From Gammaproteobacteria bacterium (lineage in GTDB: Bacteria > Pseudomonadota > Gammaproteobacteria > Magnimaribacterales > D2472), in contig PAJW01000035.1 in the NCBI GenBank assembly GCA_002710265.1, positions 1,469 through 7,430 on the forward strand: 5,962 nt of DNA, given 5' to 3'. The translations under genes and the position numbers were made by a program. Under the pieces are notes generated by a model. It made no database searches. It had not been told where the DNA came from and saw only the letters and a program-made list of their open reading frames with translations. This document shows, piece after piece, positions 1 through 5,962 of the stretch (positions are counted from its first letter, which is position 1; each line of letters opens with the position of its first letter).

Positions 1-441
1 TCGCCTATCCATGACACATTAATTGGCAAGAAAAGATTTGAAGGATATAAAAAAGCTTTAAAATCAGAAAAGATTCAATTCAATAATGACTTGTATATTC
101 CTCTAACTAGTGGAGATACTATAGAGAGTGAAATAACAAAACTTGCTCTATCTAAAAAAATTGATTCTATAATATGTATTGAACAAGATACAACAATTGC
201 AATCCAAAGTTTATTATTAGACCTTGGATTTAAAATTCCTAAAGAAATAGCTATCTTGGGATTTACAGATGGGCCTCTCTTTAAATACACTAAACCTAGT
301 ATCACATCTGTTGATCAACATGGTGAATATATTGGTAAATTATCTGCAAAAATTTTGATTGAAAGAATTGAAAACAATAACTCTAAAGAATTTATAGAAG
401 AAAAAGTTCCAACTTCTCTTAATGTGAGAAAATCAACATAG
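1..441 (+). CDS. LacI-family transcriptional regulator, C-terminal part (5' end outside window)
   Basis: The reading frame is open from base 1 to a TAG stop at 439-441, giving 146 visible residues; the start and DNA-binding helix-turn-helix lie left of the window. What remains is the second half of the periplasmic-binding-protein-like effector domain. The visible start carries a GKKRFEGYKKAL stretch (residues 9-20), which fits the family's R-x-GY-x-x-AL helix. Further on, IPKEIAILGFTDG followed by KPSITSVDQ and an IGKLSAKILIERI helix is the usual LacI/GalR ending, and the protein closes with the LNVRKST tail common in Bacteroidota members. Such proteins bind operator DNA as dimers and respond to a sugar ligand. 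The gene is convergent with the xylose operon, so it could regulate that operon or one to its left; the ligand cannot be read from this fragment. The family call is secure, the target is inference. Confidence 0.9.
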   Translation, partial: SPIHDTLIGKKRFEGYKKALKSEKIQFNNDLYIPLTSGDTIESEITKLALSKKIDSIICIEQDTTIAIQSLLLDLGFKIPKEIAILGFTDGPLFKYTKPSITSVDQHGEYIGKLSAKILIERIENNNSKEFIEEKVPTSLNVRKST

Positions 442-489
442 GAAGAAAAAAATTTCTATAAATTAATTATTTAAACCATTGCTCTTTTA
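442..489. other. Convergent intergenic gap between regulator and symporter genes
   Basis: These 48 bases separate two genes that end facing each other. The gap is almost entirely A and T, with an AATTAATT palindrome at 461-468 and a small GAAA/TTTC hairpin at 445-456. I see no room for another gene and no recognisable operator. Confidence 0.6.
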
Positions 490-504
490 TTAAAAGAAAA
501 TTGG
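476..504. terminator. Possible weak bidirectional terminator hairpin
   Basis: An imperfect inverted repeat lies at the convergent gene ends. TCTTTT (483-488) pairs with AAAAGA (492-497) around a three-base loop, and CCA (476-478) pairs with TGG (502-504) after an internal mismatched stretch. It overlaps the symporter stop codon at 490-492. There is no T-run directly after it on either strand and the stem is AT-rich, so it is a weak candidate; placement between two converging genes is the main support. Confidence 0.25.
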
Positions 505-2169
505 AGAAAAGAATAATAAAATTCCTATAACAATCAAAACTAAAACAACCGAAAGTACAACATCAATAGTTGAATATGACTTTTCTGAACTTATTCGGTC
601 AGCTTCACTTAGAGTTCCATAAGAGAGACCTTGAATCCTCTTGTAATCAGGTTCAGATGTTATCAATGAAACTGATATACAGAGAATAACTGAAAATAAA
701 AACATCCAGATTGCCATGTAAGAAAAATTTATTGAAGCAAATTCATATAAGAAACCACTATTTATAACTCCCTCATTAGTAGCAATCTCAGACCCTAATC
801 TCAATATTAATAGAAATAACCCGCTAAAGAGGGTTACGATGGCTGCTTGTGCATTTACTCTTTTCCATATAATTCCTAATAAAAAAACTGTTGTGACTGG
901 TGGAGCAATGTATGCTTGAACGTTTTGCAAGTATTGATACATTACTCCTCCTCCAATTTTTTCCATAATTGGTATCCATGCAATACCTAATACAACAATA
1001 ACAACTGTAGCTAACTTGCCTACATTAACCAAAAAAAGTTCAGATTTATCAGGACTTATTTGTTTATAGATATCAATTGTAAATATTGTAGAACATGAAT
1101 TAAAAACTGAGGCTAGAGAACTCATTAATGCTGCCATTAATCCACCTGCAACTAGCCCCTTTAAACCAACTGGCAAAAGTGTTGTTACTAACATTGGAAA
1201 AGCTCTATCTGCTCTTTCAACTCCCGTTACCGGATCTATTACACTAAAAACCTCTGGATTTTGAATTGTAAGGGCATAAGCAATTATTCCAGGTACTAAA
1301 AAAATCAAAATAGGCAAAAGTTTTAAGTAAGCTCCGAAAATAGCACCTCTTCTTCCAATAGTTATGTTATTCGCAGCTAAAGTTCTTTGAACAATATATT
1401 GGTCTGTACACCAATACCATATACCAACAATAGTTCCTCCAAAGAGTAAGCCAGCCCAAGGAAAATCAGGGTCATCCCAGGGTCTCCACATATTGAAATG
1501 TTCGGGACTAACCTCAATTACGGTTTGTGTCAACTGGTTCCAACCACCAACTTCTTGGAATCCTAAATAGGTAATAATAACAGATCCTAATATTAATACA
1601 ACTGTTTGAAGGGTTTCTGTGTATACAACGGCTTTTAAACCACCTATTATGGTGTATATACCAGTGAAAATTACTATTCCAATAGCGCCAACCCAAAAAT
1701 CCAAATTCAAAAGTTCTGAAACAACTATTCCACCAGCATAAATTGTTACGGAGACCTTTGTTAAAACATAAGCAAAAAGTGAAAAAACTGAAAGAAACCA
1801 TCTTGATCTACTATCAAACCTTTTCTCCAAGAATTCAGGCATAGTAAATGCACCACTTCTTATATAAAAGGGTAAAAACAACCAGCCTAAAAGCAAAACT
1901 ATCCATGCATGAAGTTCATAATGAGCCAATGGTGTCCCAGATGAAAAACCTGTACCTGCAAGACCAACAACATGTTCAGAGCCGATATTAGATGCAAAAA
2001 TTGATGCACCGATAACAAACCAACCAACATTTCTACCAGCTAAAAAGTAATCTTCAGTATTCTTATTCCTTTGTAATGCAACCCAAACTGCAACTCCAAC
2101 AAGAATTGCAAAATATAGACCTAAGACTACCCAATCTAAAGTTTCAAAAATTGATTCTTTTACTTCCAT
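490..2169 (-). CDS. Sodium/sugar symporter, SSS family, SGLT type (probable xylose uptake)
   Basis: A 559-residue inner-membrane protein of the sodium:solute symporter family, with about 14 hydrophobic helices, the first near residues 12-31 and the last near 530-558 after a hydrophilic loop. Residues matching the known sugar and sodium sites of Vibrio SGLT can be aligned by eye: ASNI at 59-62 and A347/S350/S351 for sodium; H66, E85, Y252-W253, K283 and Q415 for the sugar. The family signature GGLKAVVYTETLQT is at 176-189. Resemblance to animal SGLT1 is strong, including WYWCTDQ (251-257), His rather than the Gln of Vibrio SGLT at position 66, and APP followed by FLLGIIWKRVN. The gene starts four bases after the xylA stop, making it the last gene of the operon. 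Xylose as substrate is inferred from xylA and xylB; glucose, galactose or arabinose are possible alternatives. Family assignment is very safe, substrate is moderate. Confidence 0.93.
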   Translation of the reverse strand: MEVKESIFETLDWVVLGLYFAILVGVAVWVALQRNKNTEDYFLAGRNVGWFVIGASIFASNIGSEHVVGLAGTGFSSGTPLAHYELHAWIVLLLGWLFLPFYIRSGAFTMPEFLEKRFDSRSRWFLSVFSLFAYVLTKVSVTIYAGGIVVSELLNLDFWVGAIGIVIFTGIYTIIGGLKAVVYTETLQTVVLILGSVIITYLGFQEVGGWNQLTQTVIEVSPEHFNMWRPWDDPDFPWAGLLFGGTIVGIWYWCTDQYIVQRTLAANNITIGRRGAIFGAYLKLLPILIFLVPGIIAYALTIQNPEVFSVIDPVTGVERADRAFPMLVTTLLPVGLKGLVAGGLMAALMSSLASVFNSCSTIFTIDIYKQISPDKSELFLVNVGKLATVVIVVLGIAWIPIMEKIGGGVMYQYLQNVQAYIAPPVTTVFLLGIIWKRVNAQAAIVTLFSGLFLLILRLGSEIATNEGVINSGFLYEFASINFSYMAIWMFLFSVILCISVSLITSEPDYKRIQGLSYGTLSEADRISSEKSYSTIDVVLSVVLVLIVIGILLFFSPIFF

Positions 2170-2173
2170 AAAT

Positions 2174-3502
2174 TTATTTTATATAATTAAATAATATATT
2201 TTCAATTAGTTCCTGCTTTCCACTTTTTAGATCTAAACTTCCATTTTCTTTTGCAAAGCCATAAAGGTCCTCAAGTTTTAATTTTCCTTCCTCAAAATTT
2301 TTTCCATTTCCTGAGTCAAAGCTTTTGTATCTTTTCTTTAGCATTTCTGGTAAAGGTGATTCAGTTAAAAGTTTATCAGCAATCAACAAGGATCTTGCAA
2401 AGGTATCAGCTCCTCCAATATGAGCCAAAAATAAATCTTCAAGATCAGTTGAATTTCTTCTAAGTTTGGCATCAAAATTAATTCCACCACCTTGAAGTCC
2501 TCCAGCTCTTAAAAAAACTAACATAGCTTCAGTAGTTTCTTGAATATTTGTTGGGAATTGATCAGTATCCCAACCATTTTGATAGTCACCCCTATTCGCA
2601 TCAATACTTCCTAACATGCCTGATTTTGCAGCTACAGTTAATTCATGCTGAAAAGTGTGTTGAGCCAATGTTGCATGGTTAACTTCAATATTAATTTTAA
2701 AATCTTCTTCTAAGCCATATTCCTTTAAAAAACCGATTGATGTAGCAGTATCAAAATCATACTGATGTTTAGATGGTTCCATTGGTTTTGGCTCAATAAA
2801 GAATGTACCTTTAAATCCTTTTGATCTGGCATAATCTCTAGACATTTTTAAAAATTGAGCCATGTGGTCAAGTTCCCGGCTCATGTCAGTATTTAATAAA
2901 GACATATATCCCTCTCTTCCACCCCAAAACACATAATTTTCTCCATTTAGTTTGATTGTTGCATCTATTGCAAGTTTAATTTGACCTCCAGCTCTTGATA
3001 CAACATCAAAATCAGGATTTGTAGCAGCTCCGTTCATATAGTGTGGATTTGAAAAGCAATTAGCAGTTCCCCAAAGTAGTTTTATTCCAGAATCCTTCAT
3101 TTTAGATTGAATATAATCTGTGATAAAATTTAATCTATCCTCAGATTCTAAGAAATCATTAGACTCTCCAATTAAATCAAAGTCATGAAAACAGAAATAA
3201 TCAAATCCCATTTTTGATATAAATTCAAAAGCTGCATCAGCCTTATCTTTAGATGCTTTATAGGGATCCTCAGATTGATCCCATGGAAAATTTTGAGTTC
3301 CAGCTCCGAAAGGATCTGCGCCTTGACCACAGAATGAGTGCCAATAAGCAACTGCAAATTTGAAATGGTCTCGCATAGTTTTACCTGCAACTAATTGTTC
3401 TGGATTATAGTATTTAAAAGCTAATGGATTTTTTGAATCTTTTCCTTCAAACTCAATTTTATTAATCCCTTTAAAAAATTCTCTATTTCCGATTGTTGTC
3501 AT
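2174..3502 (-). CDS. xylA: Xylose isomerase
   Basis: Cytoplasmic metal-dependent enzyme converting D-xylose to D-xylulose (EC 5.3.1.5). The protein is 442 residues, close to the 440 of E. coli XylA, and its catalytic residues fall at a constant offset of five from my recollection of E. coli numbering: H106 and D109 in FHDFD; metal ligands E237 (IEPKP), E273 and H276 (IEVNH), D301 (SIDANRGD), D312 and D314 (GWDTDQFP) and D344 (NFDAKLRR). All are present, so the enzyme should be active. It belongs to the longer class II isomerases. I chose ATG at 3500-3502 ([10 protein letters not shown]) because it matches the family N-terminus and leaves a five-base gap after xylB. An in-frame ATG at 3541 would add 13 basic residues and overlap xylB by 34 bases. 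The gene sits between xylB and the symporter in one transcript. Confidence 0.97.
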   Translation of the reverse strand: MTTIGNREFFKGINKIEFEGKDSKNPLAFKYYNPEQLVAGKTMRDHFKFAVAYWHSFCGQGADPFGAGTQNFPWDQSEDPYKASKDKADAAFEFISKMGFDYFCFHDFDLIGESNDFLESEDRLNFITDYIQSKMKDSGIKLLWGTANCFSNPHYMNGAATNPDFDVVSRAGGQIKLAIDATIKLNGENYVFWGGREGYMSLLNTDMSRELDHMAQFLKMSRDYARSKGFKGTFFIEPKPMEPSKHQYDFDTATSIGFLKEYGLEEDFKINIEVNHATLAQHTFQHELTVAAKSGMLGSIDANRGDYQNGWDTDQFPTNIQETTEAMLVFLRAGGLQGGGINFDAKLRRNSTDLEDLFLAHIGGADTFARSLLIADKLLTESPLPEMLKKRYKSFDSGNGKNFEEGKLKLEDLYGFAKENGSLDLKSGKQELIENILFNYIK

Positions 3503-3520
3503 AATTTTTAATTTATAATT
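3500..3520 (-). promoter_or_regulatory. xylA translation start region without Shine-Dalgarno
   Basis: Read on the minus strand, the xylB stop TAA is followed by AAATT and then the xylA ATG. The preceding bases are nearly all A and T with no GGAGG-like stretch. This fits Bacteroidota, where A-rich leaders are usual. Translational coupling to xylB termination is a reasonable inference. Confidence 0.5.
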
Positions 3521-4992
3521 TTTTCTAAATTTTCCTTCCAATTCTGATATGCATCCAAGTATGATGATTTTTTTTGATTTAGTGGCGTAAAAGATTTAAT
3601 GTGATCATTTTCAGTAATTTTTTTAGAGTAAGAATTAAAATTACTTGAATCGTAACCAACTGCTCTTGCAGCACCATATGCTCCAGTGCTATCATATATT
3701 TCAATTTCTTTATCAATTATGGTTGAAATACATTTTGAAAATAAATCAGATTGAAATAAGTTATCATTCCCCGCTCTCAGAAGCTTAGGGCTAAAATTAT
3801 CATTAATTAAAATCTCCATACCATAGATAAATGAAAATGCTATTCCCTCTAATGTAGCTCTACAAAGATGACTTTCATTATGTATATTTAAATTTAAATT
3901 TTTAATGGATGTGCCAATATCTTGATTATTAAACATTCTTTCATTTCCATTTCCAAATGGATAAAGTAATAAACCATCTGAGCCAATATTAATTTTTTCA
4001 GCCATGTCATTCATTTGAGAATAGTTTTTTACATTATTCATTAAATTTTTAAGCCATTTATATTGAATTCCTGCACCATTAATACACAAGAGCTTACCAA
4101 TTAGCTTATTTTCATTTGAATAATTTACATGAGCAAAATTATTCAACCTCAAAGATTCTTTAGATTTTAGTGAGTCCGTTAAAGCATACAAAACACCTGA
4201 TGTTCCACCAGTTGCTGCAACCTCACCAACATTTAAAATGTTCAATGTCATTGCATTGTTAGGTTGATCACCTGCTCTATATTTTATTGGAGTACCTTTT
4301 TTAAGACCAGTTTCTTTGGAGGCCTGTTTTGAAACATAACATTGATTTGAAAAATTATCTACAATTTCTGGTATTAATTCAGTTTCAATATCATAATAAT
4401 CCAATAACCAATCAGCAGTTTTATTTTCCTTAAAGTCCCAAAACATACCTTCAGACAAGCCATTAACAGTTGAGGCAATCTCACCAGAAAGTTTGTAAGC
4501 AATAAAATCACCGGGTAATAAGAACTTGTAAGATTTTTCATAAATATTAGGCTCATTTATTTTAACCCAAGCAAGTTTTGAAGCTGTAAAGTTCCCTGGT
4601 GAATTTAATAAATGACTAGAGCACTTATCCTCTCCGATGTCTGTAAATGCTTTGTTTCCGATTTCAACTGCCCTGCCATCACACCAAATAATTGAGTTTC
4701 TCAATGATTTTCCATTCTTATCAATTATCACTAATCCATGCATTTGATATGAAATTCCTATACCTAAAATTTCGTCGGCATTAATATTACTCTCATGTAT
4801 GATTCTTTTGGTTCCCAAACAAATTAATTCCCACCAAAAATTTGGATCCTGCTCTGCAAATCCAGGTGAACTAGAAATAATATTCATCTCATTATTTGGC
4901 TCTTGAATTAAATTAACTTTCTTTCCAGAGTCTGCATGAGTTAATGCAACTTTCAATGAGGAACTACCTAAATCATAACCTAAGTAATACAT
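3508..4992 (-). CDS. xylB: Xylulokinase (FGGY carbohydrate kinase)
   Basis: A 494-residue cytoplasmic kinase that phosphorylates D-xylulose to D-xylulose 5-phosphate with ATP (EC 2.7.1.17), feeding the pentose phosphate pathway. It has the two-domain FGGY layout. The N-terminal phosphate loop is [11 protein letters not shown] (7-17), followed by SPGFAEQDP (42-50), the substrate-contacting MHG (84-86), IIWCDGRA (101-108) and the probable catalytic base D242 in AGDQPNNA. The ATP-side loop ATGGTSGV lies at 260-267. In the C-terminal domain, RAGNDN (406-411) replaces the GGGAKS-type loop of proteobacterial enzymes, as in Bacteroidota relatives, and GAYGAARA follows at 437-444. Length is normal. 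It starts five bases after the GH43 stop and ends five bases before xylA. By eye it is more AT-rich than the symporter gene. Other FGGY sugars are possible in principle, but the adjacent xylA makes xylulose very likely. Confidence 0.95.
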   Translation of the reverse strand: MYYLGYDLGSSSLKVALTHADSGKKVNLIQEPNNEMNIISSSPGFAEQDPNFWWELICLGTKRIIHESNINADEILGIGISYQMHGLVIIDKNGKSLRNSIIWCDGRAVEIGNKAFTDIGEDKCSSHLLNSPGNFTASKLAWVKINEPNIYEKSYKFLLPGDFIAYKLSGEIASTVNGLSEGMFWDFKENKTADWLLDYYDIETELIPEIVDNFSNQCYVSKQASKETGLKKGTPIKYRAGDQPNNAMTLNILNVGEVAATGGTSGVLYALTDSLKSKESLRLNNFAHVNYSNENKLIGKLLCINGAGIQYKWLKNLMNNVKNYSQMNDMAEKINIGSDGLLLYPFGNGNERMFNNQDIGTSIKNLNLNIHNESHLCRATLEGIAFSFIYGMEILINDNFSPKLLRAGNDNLFQSDLFSKCISTIIDKEIEIYDSTGAYGAARAVGYDSSNFNSYSKKITENDHIKSFTPLNQKKSSYLDAYQNWKENLEKIIN

Positions 4993-5000
4993 TACATTTA
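4990..5000 (-). promoter_or_regulatory. GH43-xylB junction with a start-stop codon pair
   Basis: On the minus strand the junction reads TAAATGTAATG: the GH43 stop, then in the same frame an ATG directly followed by TAA, whose last two bases overlap the xylB ATG. No Shine-Dalgarno sequence precedes it. The short spacing suggests ribosomes ending on GH43 restart at xylB. The extra ATG-TAA pair may be chance in such AT-rich DNA. Confidence 0.4.
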
Positions 5001-5962
5001 TTTAATTATTGTATTAATTGTTTTTATTGATCCATCTTCATTGTGAAACATCTCTGTAACTTTAACATTTCTTAGAAAATCTTTTCCAGAGATTTGAGTA
5101 TCATGATAAAAGAAATACCACTTATCATCAATTTCTAATGTTGAATGATGGTTTGTCCAACCCTGAACTGGATTATTCATTATACCTTGGTAAACAAATG
5201 GACCATAAGGATTATCACTTGTTGCATAAACGATAAGGTGAGTATTTCCTGTTGAATAACTCAAATAATACAAACCATCTTTTTTGTGTACCCATGCTGC
5301 TTCAAAAAATCTTCTTTCGTGATCCTTTGTTAAAATAGGGTTTCCATCTTTATCAATTATCCTTATTGGTTTTGGGTCTTCAGCAAAACTAACCATATCG
5401 TCAGACATCAAGGCAATTCTAGGTGATATAGCAGGACTATCTGGGATACCATTATCTTGTGTTTCACATCCTGATGGTGTGTATTGATTATTCTCATCCC
5501 ATCTTTGAAGTTGACCACCCCAAATTCCCCCCAAATACATGTAATATTTTCCATCATCATCTTTAAATACACTTGGATCCATGCTATAGCTACCCTCTAT
5601 TGGTGTTTTTTTAGACTTAAAAGGGCCTTCTGGCTTATTTGATATTGCTACACCTATCTTAAAAATATCTTGCTTGTCTTTTGTTGGAAAATAAAGGTAA
5701 AACTTACCATCTTTTTCAGCAGCGTCTGGTGCCCAAAATTGTCTTTTTGCCCATGGAACATCTTTCAAATCTAAAGCCACATCATGAATTGTAACAGGGC
5801 CTCCTATATAATCCATTGACAAAACTCTATAGTCTCTCATTGCATACTGACTACCACAATCATCATACATAGGGTTTTCCTCAACTATATCATGAGAAGG
5901 ATAAACATAAATTTTTCCGTTAAAAATATGTGCAGATGGGTCAGCTGTGAAAATTTCTGAGA
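4998..5962 (-). CDS. Family 43 glycoside hydrolase, probable beta-xylosidase or arabinofuranosidase (5' end outside window)
   Basis: The frame stays open from the right edge to the TAA at 4998-5000, giving 320 complete visible residues; the first Met in the window (5868-5870) is internal, because conserved family sequence continues upstream of it. The fold is the five-bladed beta-propeller of GH43, which removes xylose or arabinose from xylan-type chains by inversion. The three acidic catalytic residues can be assigned, numbering from the first visible residue: base D7 in TADPSAHIF, pKa-tuning D128 in SMDPSVF, and acid E220 in [13 protein letters not shown] (75-79) and NHHS (270-273), with the histidine expected near the central ion, also fit. 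Probably few N-terminal residues of the domain are missing, but a signal peptide cannot be judged. It lies first among the visible operon genes, five bases before xylB. Exact activity within GH43 is not decidable from sequence reading alone. Confidence 0.92.
   Translation of the reverse strand, partial: SEIFTADPSAHIFNGKIYVYPSHDIVEENPMYDDCGSQYAMRDYRVLSMDYIGGPVTIHDVALDLKDVPWAKRQFWAPDAAEKDGKFYLYFPTKDKQDIFKIGVAISNKPEGPFKSKKTPIEGSYSMDPSVFKDDDGKYYMYLGGIWGGQLQRWDENNQYTPSGCETQDNGIPDSPAISPRIALMSDDMVSFAEDPKPIRIIDKDGNPILTKDHERRFFEAAWVHKKDGLYYLSYSTGNTHLIVYATSDNPYGPFVYQGIMNNPVQGWTNHHSTLEIDDKWYFFYHDTQISGKDFLRNVKVTEMFHNEDGSIKTINTIIK

Noticed and set aside
75..305. Minus-strand open frame of 76 codons opposite the regulator
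   Set aside because: It lies entirely opposite the LacI-family frame, shows no recognisable protein features, and has no sign of its own start signals.
1514..1801. Minus-strand open frame of 95 codons inside the symporter gene
   Set aside because: It is an alternate frame of the symporter, rich in Trp, Cys, Arg and Asn as expected from shifted hydrophobic codons.
2251..2463. Plus-strand frame opposite xylA
   Set aside because: It is antisense to conserved xylA coding sequence and resembles no known protein.
3172..3390. Minus-strand frame inside xylA
   Set aside because: It is a shifted frame of the conserved xylA N-terminal half.
3886..3905. AT-only repeat of ATTTAA units
   Set aside because: It codes for the KNLNLNI stretch of XylB and is what AT-biased codon use gives; there are only about two and a half units.
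4374..4556. Minus-strand frame inside xylB
   Set aside because: It is a shifted frame of xylB with no independent support.
4998..5870. GH43 gene starting at the Met at 5868-5870
   Set aside because: The frame continues upstream to the window edge and contains the conserved ADP catalytic-base motif, so this Met is internal.
1..5962. A previously undescribed biological system
   Set aside because: Every substantial frame belongs to a known sugar-use family with intact motifs, gaps total only about 60 bases, and no repeat array, toxin-antitoxin pair, defence gene or mobile element is visible.

Overview
The window is AT-rich (roughly one third G+C by spot counts) and densely coding. It looks like a piece of a Bacteroidota genome, most likely a marine flavobacterium. 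Three things point that way: the style of the XylA and XylB proteins (for example the XylA N-terminus and the RAGNDN form of the XylB C-terminal loop), the absence of any clear Shine-Dalgarno sequence before the visible start codons, and a LacI-type regulator beside a sugar operon. This placement comes from protein resemblance recalled from memory, not from a search.

Layout: positions 1-441 (+) hold the 3' end of a LacI-family transcription regulator whose start lies left of the window. A 48-base AT-rich gap follows. From 490 to the right edge everything lies on the minus strand and forms one tight gene series, read from right to left: a family 43 glycoside hydrolase (4998 to beyond 5962, start missing), xylulokinase xylB (3508-4992), xylose isomerase xylA (2174-3502) and a sodium/sugar symporter of the SGLT type (490-2169). 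The gaps between these genes are 5, 5 and 4 bases, so they are almost certainly one transcript. Its promoter must lie right of the window.

Together the genes make a short route for xylose use. The GH43 enzyme likely releases xylose (or arabinose) from xylan-type oligosaccharides. The symporter brings the sugar across the inner membrane with sodium. XylA converts xylose to xylulose, and XylB phosphorylates it to xylulose 5-phosphate for the pentose phosphate pathway. The regulator, tail to tail with the operon, is a plausible but unproven controller. All visible catalytic and binding residues are intact and no gene looks broken.

I found no mobile element, RNA gene, CRISPR array or undescribed system. 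The points most worth a second look are the strongly animal-SGLT-like symporter, the unresolved location of the GH43 enzyme, the XylA start and the compact gene junctions.
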